Shown: positions 51,315-61,602 of the stretch, piece by piece
Numbering within the stretch: position 1 is the stretch's first letter
Layout of the letters: the number at the start of each line of letters is the position of its first letter
Assembly (NCBI RefSeq): GCF_900163565.1
Contig: NZ_FUHU01000038.1
Span: forward strand, 1-64,000
DNA from: Agrococcus casei LMG 22410
GTDB taxonomy: Bacteria > Actinomycetota > Actinomycetes > Actinomycetales > Microbacteriaceae
Reading direction: 5' to 3'
DNA length: 64,000 bases
Made by a program: the position numbers and the translations under genes
The notes under the pieces: generated by a model
Seen by the model: only the letters and a program-made list of their open reading frames with translations
Database searches by the model: none
Told to the model about the DNA's origin: nothing

Positions 51315-52384
51315 CTGATCACCCGTTCGATGAGGCTGCACATGCGGTCGGCGCCGTCGCGGACGCCGGCGGCAGCGCTTGCGGCCGCCATCCGGTCGAC
51401 CGCTTCGCCGTCTGCGAGCAGCGGTATGAGTTCGGCGCGAATCCAGTCTGACGTGAAGTCTGCGTCGGCGACGAGCACTGCTCCCCCGGCGTCGAGCTGA
51501 TCCTGCGCGTTCAGCCGCTGCTCGCCGTTGCCGTACGGCAGCGGAACGTAGACGGCGGGAAGCCCGACTGCTCCGAGCTCGGCGACCGTGAGGCTGCCGG
51601 CTCGGCACGTGACGAAGTCTGCTGCGGCAAGCGCCAGGTGCATCTCGCGGAGGTACTCGATCGCCACGTAGTGCTCGATGTCAGCCGGCTCGAAGTCGGT
51701 CTGGCGGCCGCCAGAGAGGTGCACGATCTGCCAGCCGGCGGCCACGATGTCGGGAGCCGCCGAGACGATTGCCCGGTTGAGGCTGCGGGCTCCCTGCGAG
51801 CCGCCCGTCACGAGTAGCGTGCGACGGTCTTCGCTCAACCCCAGGCGCTCGATCGCCTCGGGCCGCAGCGCGGATCTGTCGAGCCCCGTGATCGCGTCAC
51901 GCAGCGGCATGCCGACGAACTCGCCGTTGCGCATGGAGGTCGAGTGGTACGAGACTCCCACCGCTTCGGCCCACTTTGCGCCGAGCTTGTTGGCCATGCC
52001 GGGCCTGGCATTCGACTCGTGGATCACCACGGGGATGCCCTCGAGCTTCGCAGCCCGATACGCAGGCGCCGAGGCGTAGCCGCCGAAGCCGACGACCGCT
52101 GAGACGCCTCGCTCGCGGATCCAGCGGCGCACCCGGCGAACGGCCTTGGCCCACTTCGCCGGAAAGCCGAGCGCATACGCGTTCGGCCGCCTCGGAAACG
52201 GCAGCTTCGCGATCGTGAGCAGCTCGTAGCCCGCGTCAGGCACCAGGTCGGCCTCGAGGCCCTCCTTCGTGCCGAGCACGAGGATCTCGACGTCGCCGTC
52301 GCGCTCGCGCATCCGGTCGGCTGTCGCGAGGAGCGGGTTCACATGGCCGGCAGTGCCGCCGCCGGCGAACAGCAGAGTCTTCAC
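51311..52384 (-). CDS. murG: UDP-GlcNAc transferase MurG
   Basis: A 357-residue GT28 enzyme that turns lipid I into lipid II at the inner membrane face. [18 protein letters not shown] is the N-terminal glycine motif, [13 protein letters not shown] the acceptor site, [13 protein letters not shown] the linker and [19 protein letters not shown] the donor site. Its GTG start (52384) overlaps the ftsW stop by GTGA. Confidence 0.96.
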
Positions 52385-53652
52385 GCACGTCCTTTCGCTT
52401 GCACAGACAGTATGACGTCTTCTGGCTTCTCGCCGTCCTGCTGGCGCTGTCGGTCGGCTCGCACCAGCGCGAGCACGACCCCGACCGCGATCAGCGTCGC
52501 AAGGGTCTGGGAGCCACCGGCCGACACGAGCGGAAGCGGCACGCCGAGCACCGGCAGCAGGCCGAGCACCACGGCGATGTTCACGAGCGCCTGGCCCACG
52601 ATCCAGGTCATCACGGCGCCGGCGACAGACTTCGTGAAGGTCGACTGCGCCTCTCGGATGATGCGGATGAAGGCGAATGCCATGACCACGTACAGCAGCA
52701 GCACTGCCGTGGCGCCGATCATGCCGAGCTCTTCGGCCACGATCGCGAAGATGTAGTCGCTGTCTGCCTCGGGCAGCCAGTTCCACTTCGCACGCGAGTT
52801 GCCGAGGCCGACGCCGAAGAGACCGCCGCCGGACATCGCCCACGTGCCGTGCAGCTGCTGCCAGCAGCCGTCGAAGTACTCGGCCTCGGTGCAGCCGTCG
52901 AAGAAATGCTGCAGACGACGCACGCGGCTGCCGCTCGAGAGCACCACCGGAATCGCCAAGACTGCAAGCACCGCGAACGGTGCGATGAGGTGGCGCAGCC
53001 GCACGCCGGCGAACATCATGGCGCCGAACACGAGACCGACCATGATGACGACGGTTCCGAAGTCGCGTCCGAGCATGACGAGCACGATGGCGACGCCTGC
53101 GACGAGGCCGACCGGCCACCATGCATGCAGGAACTGACGGATGCGGTCGGACTTCATGAAGAGCACGTAGCCGATCCAGAGGCACAGGGCGAGCTTCAGG
53201 AACTCACTGGGCTGCAGCGTTGCAAACCCCAAATTGAGCCAGTTGCGGTTTCCCTGGATCTCCTCGCCGAGCGGCGTGAAGACCAGCAGCTGGAGCCCCA
53301 TGCCGAGCAGCACGCCCCAGATCGCGAAGCGCCGGTAGAACCGCTCGGGCATGCGTGCTGCCAGCAGCAGCATCGGAATGCCGAGCACGGTGAACAGCCC
53401 CTGGCGCATGAACGCGCTGATGAAGCTGCCGCCGCCCTGCCGGGCCTCGACGCTCGAGGCTGCGAAGACCATGACGACGCCGAAGATCGCCAGGAACATG
53501 GTGACGCCGAACAGCAACGCCGAAGCACCGCCCGAAATCGGGATCACGGATGTCGCGATGCGCTTCGCGGACTGACCGACCCGAATCGCAAAGCCGTCAG
53601 ACTGAGATGCCTTCGAGGCCTCAGTCGAGTCGGTTGGGGTCGTCGCGTTCAT
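52381..53652 (-). CDS. ftsW: Lipid II polymerase FtsW (SEDS glycosyltransferase)
   Basis: A 423-residue ten-helix SEDS protein that polymerises septal peptidoglycan with FtsI. NRNWLNLGFATLQPSEFLKL is the family signature, with the catalytic region near GRDFGTVVIM and VPLPLVSAGGSQTL. Start at ATG 53652 with AAGGGG at good distance; GTG at 53658 is also possible. It overlaps murD by about 32 bases. Confidence 0.94.
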   Translation of the reverse strand: MNATTPTDSTEASKASQSDGFAIRVGQSAKRIATSVIPISGGASALLFGVTMFLAIFGVVMVFAASSVEARQGGGSFISAFMRQGLFTVLGIPMLLLAARMPERFYRRFAIWGVLLGMGLQLLVFTPLGEEIQGNRNWLNLGFATLQPSEFLKLALCLWIGYVLFMKSDRIRQFLHAWWPVGLVAGVAIVLVMLGRDFGTVVIMVGLVFGAMMFAGVRLRHLIAPFAVLAVLAIPVVLSSGSRVRRLQHFFDGCTEAEYFDGCWQQLHGTWAMSGGGLFGVGLGNSRAKWNWLPEADSDYIFAIVAEELGMIGATAVLLLYVVMAFAFIRIIREAQSTFTKSVAGAVMTWIVGQALVNIAVVLGLLPVLGVPLPLVSAGGSQTLATLIAVGVVLALVRADRQRQQDGEKPEDVILSVQAKGRA

Positions 53653-55117
53653 CTGCACCGCCCCTTCCTGCCTTCAGCTCTTCGACCGCCGCCTGAAAGC
53701 GATCGCCTCGGTCTGCGTAGCTCTTGAACTGATCCATCGACGCCGCAGCCGGAGCCAGGAGCACCGTGTCGCCGCTGGTGGCGACTGCGCTCGCCTTCGT
53801 GACCGCCTCACGCATGACGTCTTCAGTTTCCACCGCGAGCACTTGCGCGACCGGCACCCCGGGCGCGTGTCGCTGCAACTGCTCGAGCACCTCGGCTCGA
53901 TCAGCGCCGATCACGACCGCAGCGCGAAGCCTCGAAGCGTGCTCTGCGACGAGCGGACCGATGGCGACGCCCTTCAGGAGTCCGCCGACGATCCACACGA
54001 CATGCGGGAACGCGCGGAGGGAGCCGCCGGCAGCATGCGGGTTCGTCGCCTTGGAGTCGTCGACGTAGGAGACCCCGTCGACGACGGCGATGTGCTGCGT
54101 GCGGTGGGCGTCGGGCCGGAACGAGCGGATCGCATCGCGAATGGCCTGCGGCGCTGCTCCGTAGGCACGAGCGAGGGCGGCTGCAGCCAGTGCATTCTGC
54201 GTCATGTGCGGCGTCGCGAGCCCGGCTTCGCCGAGATCGTCGAGCGTCGCGAGCTCGAGCGCGCTGTTGTGCCGGTTATCGAGGAAGGCGCGGTCGACGA
54301 GGACGCCTTCGACGAGGCCGAAGTCGCTCGGCCCGGGAATCCCGAGGCCGAATCCGATGGCACGCGCGCCTTCGACGACGTCTGCCTCCTGCAGCAGCTC
54401 TTCTGTCGCGCGGTCTGCCGTGTTGTAGACGGCGGCGACTCGCACGTTCTCGTACGCCTTGGCCTTCGCCGCGCGGTATGCGTCGGCAGAGCCGTGCCAG
54501 TCGAGGTGATCGTCGGCGATGTTGAGCACAGCCGCCGAGTGGGGCCAGATCTCGCCCATCGTGTGCAGCTGGAAGCTCGAGAGCTCGACCACCAGCACGT
54601 CGAAGCCCTGCGGGTCGCGCACCGCATCGAGCACCGGTGTGCCGATGTTGCCGACAGGAGCGACTCTGAAGCCGCCCTCTCGCAGCATGTGCGCAGCCAG
54701 CTGGGTCGTCGTCGTCTTGCCGTTCGTGCCGGTCACGAGCAGCCAGTCGGCCGCGCGCACCTTGTCGCGCACGCGCCACGCGAGCTCGATGTCGCCCCAG
54801 ACGGGCACACCCAGCTCAGCGGCTCGCTGCAGCCAGGGATGCGAGGGCGGCAGTCCCGGTGACGCGACGACCAGGTCGGCGTCCTCCAGCGACTCGGGAA
54901 GCGCTTCCGTCTCAGGTGTCTCGACGCGCCCGCCGATGACCTGCACGAGCTTCGCCCGGTCTTCGTCGGGACGCGCATCGACAACCGTGACCTCGGATCC
55001 GAGCTCGACGAGCGTGTCGGCGACCGAGAAGCCCGAGACGCCGAGTCCCAGCACCACTGTCTTCAACCCGCGCCACGCCTCGGAATGCCAGGACTGCAGT
55101 TCGCTGAGATCAGCCAT
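53621..55117 (-). CDS. murD: UDP-N-acetylmuramoyl-L-alanine-D-glutamate ligase
   Basis: A 498-residue Mur ligase that adds D-Glu. VVLGLGVSGFSVADTLV binds the substrate nucleotide, LLVTGTNGKTTTTQLAAHML binds ATP, and the C-terminal domain includes VDDSKATNPHAA. It is coupled to mraY (overlap of eight bases) and to ftsW. Confidence 0.96.
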   Translation of the reverse strand: MADLSELQSWHSEAWRGLKTVVLGLGVSGFSVADTLVELGSEVTVVDARPDEDRAKLVQVIGGRVETPETEALPESLEDADLVVASPGLPPSHPWLQRAAELGVPVWGDIELAWRVRDKVRAADWLLVTGTNGKTTTTQLAAHMLREGGFRVAPVGNIGTPVLDAVRDPQGFDVLVVELSSFQLHTMGEIWPHSAAVLNIADDHLDWHGSADAYRAAKAKAYENVRVAAVYNTADRATEELLQEADVVEGARAIGFGLGIPGPSDFGLVEGVLVDRAFLDNRHNSALELATLDDLGEAGLATPHMTQNALAAAALARAYGAAPQAIRDAIRSFRPDAHRTQHIAVVDGVSYVDDSKATNPHAAGGSLRAFPHVVWIVGGLLKGVAIGPLVAEHASRLRAAVVIGADRAEVLEQLQRHAPGVPVAQVLAVETEDVMREAVTKASAVATSGDTVLLAPAAASMDQFKSYADRGDRFQAAVEELKAGRGGADERDDPNRLD

Positions 55118-56225
55118 TGGCCGCAGTCACCCACTCGAAGTAGAAGATTCCGCAGGCCGCAGCCACGCAGATGCCGGCGATGATCCAGAATCTCACGACG
55201 ATCGTGACCTCTTCCCACCCCTTCAGCTCGAACGAGTGGTGGATCGGCGTCATCAGGAAGATGCGCTTGCCCTTGGTGATCTTGAAGTACGCGCGCTGGA
55301 TGATGACGCTGCCGGTCTCAATGAGCGGCAGGCCCGCGATCAGGATGAGCAGCAGCTCGGTGTGCGTCAGCACTGCCATGCCGGCGAGTGCGCCGCCGAG
55401 GCTCAGGGAGCCGAGGTCGCCCATGAAGATCTTCGCAGGCGACGTGTTGTACCAGAGGAAGCCGATGAGGGCTCCGACGATGCAGGCCGCGACGATGGCG
55501 ATGTCGAGCGGAGAGCTGACGTCGTAGCAGCGGTAGAGGTCTTCGTGGATCGCGCCGCCGCCGCCAAGCTGCAGGCACGACTGGTTGAACTGCCAGAACC
55601 CGATGAACACGAACCCGCCGAAGCCGAGAATCGAGGCGCCGGCTGCCAGGCCGTCGAGGCCGTCGGTCACGTTGACGGCATTCGACGTCGAGACGATCAT
55701 CAGCAGCACCCAGGCCACGTAGAGGATGCCGCCGACGACGATGCCGAGCTGCGCCAGGTCGAGCCATGGGATGTCGCGCACGCCCGAGATGGCGAGCGAC
55801 GAGACCGTGCGGCCCTGCTCGTCGCGCAGCGTGATCGAGAGCACGGCGAATGTTCCGCCGACGATGACCTGGCCCGCGACCTTCGCCCAGCCGCCGAGGC
55901 CGAGGGATCGCTGGTTCGAGATCTTCATGTAGTCGTCGATGAAGCCGACTGCGGCCAGCCCGACCATGAGGCCGAGCAGCAGGATCGCCGAGAGTGACGG
56001 CGGAGTCCAGGTGACGAGCTTGCCGATCGTGTAGCCGAGCACGGTCGCCATGATGAAGACGATGCCGCCCATCGTGGGCGTGCCGCGCTTGGTGTGGTGC
56101 GACTGGGGGCCGTCGTCACGAATGAACTGGCCCCATCCGATGCGGTGGAACAGCTTGATGAACAGCGGGGTGGCGACGATCGAGATGACGAAAGCGAGCA
56201 CCGCCGACAGGATCAGTGCATACAT
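55110..56225 (-). CDS. mraY: Phospho-MurNAc-pentapeptide translocase
   Basis: A 371-residue, ten-helix enzyme that makes lipid I on undecaprenyl phosphate. Active-site loops: GTPTMGGIVFI, FIDDYMKI (catalytic Asp pair), NVTDGLDGLAAG and FMGDLGSLSLGG; MTPIHHSFELKGW closes the cytoplasmic site. It sits between murF and murD. Confidence 0.97.
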   Translation of the reverse strand: MYALILSAVLAFVISIVATPLFIKLFHRIGWGQFIRDDGPQSHHTKRGTPTMGGIVFIMATVLGYTIGKLVTWTPPSLSAILLLGLMVGLAAVGFIDDYMKISNQRSLGLGGWAKVAGQVIVGGTFAVLSITLRDEQGRTVSSLAISGVRDIPWLDLAQLGIVVGGILYVAWVLLMIVSTSNAVNVTDGLDGLAAGASILGFGGFVFIGFWQFNQSCLQLGGGGAIHEDLYRCYDVSSPLDIAIVAACIVGALIGFLWYNTSPAKIFMGDLGSLSLGGALAGMAVLTHTELLLILIAGLPLIETGSVIIQRAYFKITKGKRIFLMTPIHHSFELKGWEEVTIVVRFWIIAGICVAAACGIFYFEWVTAANG

Positions 56226-56227
56226 GA

Positions 56228-57652
56228 TCAGTCTCCGTTCGCTTCGCCGATGGCGTCGCCGAGGTCTTTGAGGCCGGCCGACAGGCTCGACTTCACGAGC
56301 ACCAGGTCATCGTCTCCGATGCCTGTGAGCAGTTCGGCCGCCTCTTCGGCAGTCTCAACGTACACGGTGTCCTGGCCGTACGATGACTCGGCCTCGGCTG
56401 CGATGTGCGCGGGCTTGGCCGCGGGCCCCACAGCGATGAGCTTCTCGATTCCGTAGCGCACGACGAGTCGGCCCAGGCGGTCGTGCTCTTCGGCCGAGTG
56501 GCTGCCGAGCTCTGCCATCTCGCCGATGACAGCCCAGCTGGTGCGCTCGGACTCGCGGCCGAGGTGCGCGAGGGTCTGCAGCGCCGCCCGAGCCGAGTCA
56601 GGGCTCGAGTTGTAGGCGTCGTTGATGACGATCGCGCCGCTTGCCGGACGCAGCAGCTCCATGCGCCAGCGCTCTGCGCGAGCGAGCTCGCCGAGATCGG
56701 TCGCAGCCTGCGCGACATCGAGGCCGAGGGCATCGACGACGCTGAGCGCCGCGAGTGCGTTCATGGCGTGGTGCTCGCCGAGGATGCGCATCGAGACCTC
56801 GATCTCGTCGCCCCTTGCCAGCAGCGTGAACTCGGTGCCGTCGAGCGTCGTCTCGATGTCGGTCGCCTGCAGGAATGCGGATGCGCCCAGCACCTCAGGC
56901 GCGCCGGCGTCGGTTCCGAAGAAGCGCACCGATGCCTGTGTCTTCGAGTGCATCGCCCGCACGCGGTCATCGTCGCTGTTGAGGATCGCAACAGCCTCGG
57001 GAGCCAGGTCAGTGACCATCTCGCTCTTCGCGCGCTCGGTCATCTCGACGCCGCCGAACTCGCCGGCGTGCGCGAGCCCGACCTTCAGCACCACCCCGAT
57101 GTCGGGGTGCGACATCGACACGAGCGACGCGATGTCGCCGACGTGCGACGCACCCATCTCGAGCACGAGATAGCGCGTCTCGGGAGCCGTGCGGAGCATC
57201 GTCATCGGCCCGCCGACCTCGTTGTTGAACGATTTGATGGGGCTGATGGTGCTGCCGTGGCGGCCGAGTAGCTGCTGCAGCATGTTCTTGGTTGTGGTCT
57301 TGCCGTTCGAGCCAGTGACGGCGACGACCGTGAAGTCGCCCGCTTCGCGACGTCGTCGGATGACTTCGGCCGCAAGCGCACCCAATGCGCGCAGGCCGCT
57401 GTCGACGACGATGTGCGGAACCGTGAGCCCGTCGATCGCGCGCTCCGCGATCACCAGCGCGCTTCCGCCGCTCACGGCGCTGTCGATGAACCGGTGTCCG
57501 TCGGTCTCTTCGCCGGGCATCGCGATGAACACGCTGCCGTGCCCGACCTCTCGGGAGTCGGTCTCGACGCTCGCGGTGATGAGCGCATCCGCCGCTCCGT
57601 GCAGCGTGCCGCCGATCGCCGCAGCGATCTCGCCCACGGTCATCGGCATCAT
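56228..57652 (-). CDS. murF: UDP-MurNAc-tripeptide-D-alanyl-D-alanine ligase
   Basis: A 474-residue Mur ligase that adds the D-Ala-D-Ala dipeptide. The ATP loop is VAVTGSNGKTTTKNML and INDAYNSSPDSARAAL is the C-terminal family signature; the N-terminal domain recognises the tripeptide. The start overlaps the murE stop by ATGA; a much longer frame upstream is not coding. Confidence 0.95.
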   Translation of the reverse strand: MMPMTVGEIAAAIGGTLHGAADALITASVETDSREVGHGSVFIAMPGEETDGHRFIDSAVSGGSALVIAERAIDGLTVPHIVVDSGLRALGALAAEVIRRRREAGDFTVVAVTGSNGKTTTKNMLQQLLGRHGSTISPIKSFNNEVGGPMTMLRTAPETRYLVLEMGASHVGDIASLVSMSHPDIGVVLKVGLAHAGEFGGVEMTERAKSEMVTDLAPEAVAILNSDDDRVRAMHSKTQASVRFFGTDAGAPEVLGASAFLQATDIETTLDGTEFTLLARGDEIEVSMRILGEHHAMNALAALSVVDALGLDVAQAATDLGELARAERWRMELLRPASGAIVINDAYNSSPDSARAALQTLAHLGRESERTSWAVIGEMAELGSHSAEEHDRLGRLVVRYGIEKLIAVGPAAKPAHIAAEAESSYGQDTVYVETAEEAAELLTGIGDDDLVLVKSSLSAGLKDLGDAIGEANGD

Positions 57653-59211
57653 GCCGGCCACCCGGCCTCGATGAGTGCGCGGCGTGCTTCTTCTCGTGCG
57701 CTGAACGGCTCGTCGACGCCCTTGACCTCGCGGTAGTCGACCTCGCCGGGACCGAACCACACGATCGTGTCGCTGCGCTCGGCGCGCTCGACGGCCGCTC
57801 GGATCGCGTCTTCTTCTGGTGCGACCTCGATGTACTCGGCGCCGTCGATCTCGGCGATGCCCTCGAGGATCTGCTGGCGGATCGCCACGGGATCTTCGAA
57901 TCTCGGGTTGTAGTCGGTCACGACCGTGAAGTCGGCGAGGCGGCCGGCGATGCGGCCCATGTCGGCACGCTTGGTCTTGTCGCGGTCGCCGTCGGCGCCG
58001 AAGACCATGATGACCCGGCCCTCGGAGACGTGCTTGAGCGCCTTCAGTGTCTGCTCGAACGCGTCGGGGCTGTGGCCGTAGTCGACGAACACACGAGGCC
58101 CCTCGTCGCCGGAGACTCGCTCGAGGCGACCCGGGATGGCGTTGCGGATGCCGCGGTCGATGGCCTCGGTGATCGCATCGATCTCGAAGCCGTCTTCGAC
58201 GAGCATCAGGATGGCGAGCGCCGTGTTCTCGGCCATGTGTGTTCCGATGAACGGAATCGTGACCTCGATCGACCTGTCGTCGCGGCCCGTCAGGGTGAAC
58301 GATGTGAAGTCTGCGGTCTGGTCCCAGATCTCGACGGTCCAGTCGGCGCGCTCGGCTCGATTCAGCGAGTACGTCGTGATGGGGATGCGCGTCTCCTCTG
58401 CGAGGCGCTCGCCCCAGACCGTGTCGACGCACACAACTCCGCGCTCAGCGCGGTCAGGGGTGAACAGGTCGAGCTTCACCTCGAAATACGCCTCCATCGA
58501 ACCGTAGTCGTCAAGGTGGTCGTGACTGAGGTTCGTGAAGCCGACCACTTCGAAGCGGATGCCCTCGATGCGGTGGCGCTCGACCGCCTGGGCACTGACT
58601 TCGAGCACCGCGGCACGGGCCCCCTCTTCACTCATGCGCGCGATCATGCCGTGCAGCTCGCTGGCCTCGGGCGTGGTCAGTGCGCTCGAGTAGACCTCGT
58701 CGCCGATGTGCCGCTCTGCAGTCGTCGACAGTCCGGTCTCGAAGCCGAGGTTGCGCAGCAGCGATTCGAGGATGAATGCGGTCGACGTCTTGCCGTTCGT
58801 TCCGGTGATGCCGTAGAGCTTCGGCGCTCGCTCCGCTGTGCGGTACACCCACGATGCGAGTCCTCCGAGGGCTGCTCGGGGCTCGTCGAGTGTGATGACG
58901 GGAATCCTGAGGTCGAGCTGGGCGGCCCCGGCCTCGTCAGTGACGATCGCCACTGCTCCTGCCTCGGCGGCCTGGGGTGCGTACTTGGCGCCGTGCGTGC
59001 GAGCACCCGGCAGTGCGACGAAGATGTCGCCCGGCTGCACCTGGTTCGAGGCGACCGTGATGCCGCTGACCTCAACGCCGTCGGGGTCGCCGTGCACGTC
59101 GAGATCGAAGTCGTCGACGAGTGTCGCGAGCGAACGGCTGGGCTGATGCTCGGGCCTCAGCGAAGAGGGAGCTGCGCTCTCCAAGATGGAAATCCTTTCG
59201 GTCTTCACCAT
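57649..59211 (-). CDS. murE: UDP-MurNAc-dipeptide ligase MurE with unusual third-residue motif
   Basis: A 520-residue Mur ligase that adds the third stem-peptide residue. ATP loop YGITGTNGKTSTAFIL; carbamylated Lys246 in YFEVKLDLF. The amino-acid selectivity motif, DNPR in diaminopimelate enzymes, reads YNPR here: residues 433-441 are DYNPRFEDP. Microbacteriaceae often have B-type peptidoglycan with other residues at position 3, so a different substrate is plausible. The ATG at 59211 overlaps ftsI; a TTG at 59184 with GAAAGGA upstream is an alternative start. Confidence 0.93.
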   Translation of the reverse strand: MVKTERISILESAAPSSLRPEHQPSRSLATLVDDFDLDVHGDPDGVEVSGITVASNQVQPGDIFVALPGARTHGAKYAPQAAEAGAVAIVTDEAGAAQLDLRIPVITLDEPRAALGGLASWVYRTAERAPKLYGITGTNGKTSTAFILESLLRNLGFETGLSTTAERHIGDEVYSSALTTPEASELHGMIARMSEEGARAAVLEVSAQAVERHRIEGIRFEVVGFTNLSHDHLDDYGSMEAYFEVKLDLFTPDRAERGVVCVDTVWGERLAEETRIPITTYSLNRAERADWTVEIWDQTADFTSFTLTGRDDRSIEVTIPFIGTHMAENTALAILMLVEDGFEIDAITEAIDRGIRNAIPGRLERVSGDEGPRVFVDYGHSPDAFEQTLKALKHVSEGRVIMVFGADGDRDKTKRADMGRIAGRLADFTVVTDYNPRFEDPVAIRQQILEGIAEIDGAEYIEVAPEEDAIRAAVERAERSDTIVWFGPGEVDYREVKGVDEPFSAREEARRALIEAGWPA

Positions 59212-60992
59212 TCGACGTCGAGGTCGCTCGGCTCAGTGGTGCTGGGAGGGATGCTGTCGTGTCGAATGAGTAGGTTCACAATATCGTGGAAGGCACCGAC
59301 CGCTCCGGTCGTGCGCATGCTGGGGATGGGGTACTCGATCATGACGTGCACGACGTACTCGGGCTCGTCAGTCGGAAACACACCCGTCGTCGAGATGATC
59401 CACGCGTTGGGATCGTACCCGCTGCCATCGGGGTAAGCCACTTCGGCAGTGCCAGTCTTGGCGGAGATCCGGTAGCCGTCGATGCCGAAGTCCTGGCTCG
59501 ACTCGTTGACCATGACCTCCATCATCTCGTTCATGTCAGACGCGGTCTCGGGCTTCAGCACTTGCACCGGGTCACCGACCTTGGGCGAAGCGGTCTCGCC
59601 CTCCTGGTTCGTGCATCCCGACACCAGCTGCACGGGAGGACGCTTGCCCTCGTTCGCGAACGGCAGGTAGGAGCTGGCCATCTGTATGGGCGTCACCGCG
59701 ATGCCCTGGCCGAACATCTGATTCGCCGTGGTCTGGTCGTCGAGTGTCGCGGGGTCGCGAAGCTGGACTGGCTGCTCGCCGAGGAACTCGATAGCGCTCG
59801 TCTCGCCGAAGCCGAAGTCTGCGAAGTAGTCATAGAGGATGCTGCGGTCGAAGCCCTCTGCCATCGTGACCATGCCGACGTTGGAGGAGTTCGCGAGGAT
59901 CCCGGTCGTGGTCCACGGCATGTCGCCGTGCACGAACGAGTCGTTCAGCACGACGGGGCCCTGCTGGTACTGCCAGGGAACCGTCCACTCGTCTTCGACG
60001 TCGACATGCCCCTGATCGATCATGGCGGCGAGCGTCACAGATTTGAGCGTGGAACCGGGTTCGTAGGCGTTCGTGAAGGTGCGTGCACCTCTGAACTGCG
60101 GATCGATGGCCTGCGGATTGTTGGGGTCGACTGTCGGCGTCTCCGCGATGGCCGCGACTGTGCCGTCCTTGCGCAGGACGATGGCTGTGGCAGACCTGGC
60201 GCCGAAGTCCTCTTGATACTGCGCGAGGATCTGCTGCGTCGAGAACTGCAGGTCGGAGTCGATCGTCAGCTGCAGCGTGCCGCCGTTGACGGCCGGCTGG
60301 TCGACGCGGACAGTGCCTGGGATCTCGGTGCCGTCGGGCGAGACCTCAGCCAAGCGCGATCCGTCTGTGGGCGCGAGGCATGCATCCTGCATGAGCTCGA
60401 GCCCTGCGAGAGACTCGCCGTACGTGCCTTCGAAGCCGATGACGTTGCCGCCCACAGACCCGAGCGGATACGTGCGCTCCGGCCTCGATTCGAGGTCGAT
60501 GTACGGCAGCTGCCAGTCGGTGCGCATCTGCCGCACCTGCTCGTACTGCTCGACGTCTAGCCCGGTCGCGAGCACGAGGTAGTTCGACTCGGCGTCCTTG
60601 TCGGTCTCGGCCTGCAGCGCTGCCGCCAGCGCATTCGGGTCCTGGCCGGTGATCTCGCCGAGCTGCTTGAGCATCTGTCCGACCGTGATCGTGGTGCCGT
60701 CTTCGAGTTCGATGTCACGCGTGTGCATCGGCGAGATCGTCACGGCCCAGCGGTCGACCGAGGTCGCCATCACGGTTCCGTTGGCATCGACGATGTCGCC
60801 GCGTGCGCCGTGGAGCACCTGCGTGCTCGTCCTGCGCTCATCAGACTGCTCGTTGAGCTGCGCCGCATTCACCACCTGGATGTCGGCCAGCCGCACGATG
60901 AACACGCTCACGAGCGCGACGATGAGCACGCCGACCAGCGTCGTCCGAAGACGAGTCGATCGACGAATGTTCCAAGTCCCTCGCCGAGCCAT
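59205..60992 (-). CDS. ftsI: Septal penicillin-binding protein FtsI (PBP3, class B)
   Basis: A 595-residue transpeptidase that crosslinks septal peptidoglycan. A single N-terminal membrane helix (about 17-36) precedes the dimerisation domain. The catalytic motifs are S314-T-L-K (PGSTLK), S369-S-N and K512-T-G, all intact. The C-terminal tail after the transpeptidase domain is short. It follows ftsL by 25 bases. Confidence 0.96.
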   Translation of the reverse strand: MARRGTWNIRRSTRLRTTLVGVLIVALVSVFIVRLADIQVVNAAQLNEQSDERRTSTQVLHGARGDIVDANGTVMATSVDRWAVTISPMHTRDIELEDGTTITVGQMLKQLGEITGQDPNALAAALQAETDKDAESNYLVLATGLDVEQYEQVRQMRTDWQLPYIDLESRPERTYPLGSVGGNVIGFEGTYGESLAGLELMQDACLAPTDGSRLAEVSPDGTEIPGTVRVDQPAVNGGTLQLTIDSDLQFSTQQILAQYQEDFGARSATAIVLRKDGTVAAIAETPTVDPNNPQAIDPQFRGARTFTNAYEPGSTLKSVTLAAMIDQGHVDVEDEWTVPWQYQQGPVVLNDSFVHGDMPWTTTGILANSSNVGMVTMAEGFDRSILYDYFADFGFGETSAIEFLGEQPVQLRDPATLDDQTTANQMFGQGIAVTPIQMASSYLPFANEGKRPPVQLVSGCTNQEGETASPKVGDPVQVLKPETASDMNEMMEVMVNESSQDFGIDGYRISAKTGTAEVAYPDGSGYDPNAWIISTTGVFPTDEPEYVVHVMIEYPIPSMRTTGAVGAFHDIVNLLIRHDSIPPSTTEPSDLDVEW

Positions 60993-61017
60993 GCGGCAAC
61001 GTTATCTGCAGTCGGCG

Positions 61018-61602
61018 CTAGTCATCGGCTGCCACGCCCTCAACAGGCTCCAGCATGCCGGGGTACCCCTGCTCCTCGCGCTCCTGCTGAGCTGCCAGGG
61101 CTGCTTTGCCGGTGGCGTCATCGAGCTGCACCTGCGACTGCACAAGCTCATTCGGCACATAAAGGAGGCCGCCCGAGTTGAGTGCCTGCGCGGTCTGCTT
61201 CGGCGCATCCGCCCCCACCGTGACTTCGCCGGTGGCCATCGAGATGAAGTGCTGCTGCTCGCTCGAGACCATGCCGAGCCCCTGAGCCGTGCTGGCAAGC
61301 TGCTGCGGTGACTCGAGCGTTGCGAGCTGCTCGCTCATCGCCTGCTGGTGCAGCTTCGCCTCTGACGTCTGCGTCTGGATGTCCTTGACCTCCATGGCGC
61401 CGTCTGCGAGTGCGACCGAGACGCCGAGCTGGGCAATGACGATGCCGGCAAGCCCTGCCAGTGCCACGGCGCCGTGGATGAGCTTCGGGCCGCTGCGGGG
61501 TCGCCAGCGCGGCAGGGCCCGCAGACCGGGCTTTTCGGCTCGCTCGGAGCCTGTTTCGACGTCGCGTTCTGCATCACGCTGCCGGAGGGCTGCTGTGCTC
61601 AT
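61018..61602 (-). CDS. ftsL: FtsL-like septum protein
   Basis: A 194-residue bitopic protein in the usual ftsL position. A basic cytoplasmic part (1-40), one helix (about 45-64), a coiled-coil region (VKDIQTQTSEAKLHQQAMSE) and a low-complexity C-terminal tail are seen. Sequence conservation is weak, as in all FtsL proteins; the name rests on size, topology and position between rsmH and ftsI. Confidence 0.8.
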   Translation of the reverse strand: MSTAALRQRDAERDVETGSERAEKPGLRALPRWRPRSGPKLIHGAVALAGLAGIVIAQLGVSVALADGAMEVKDIQTQTSEAKLHQQAMSEQLATLESPQQLASTAQGLGMVSSEQQHFISMATGEVTVGADAPKQTAQALNSGGLLYVPNELVQSQVQLDDATGKAALAAQQEREEQGYPGMLEPVEGVAADD

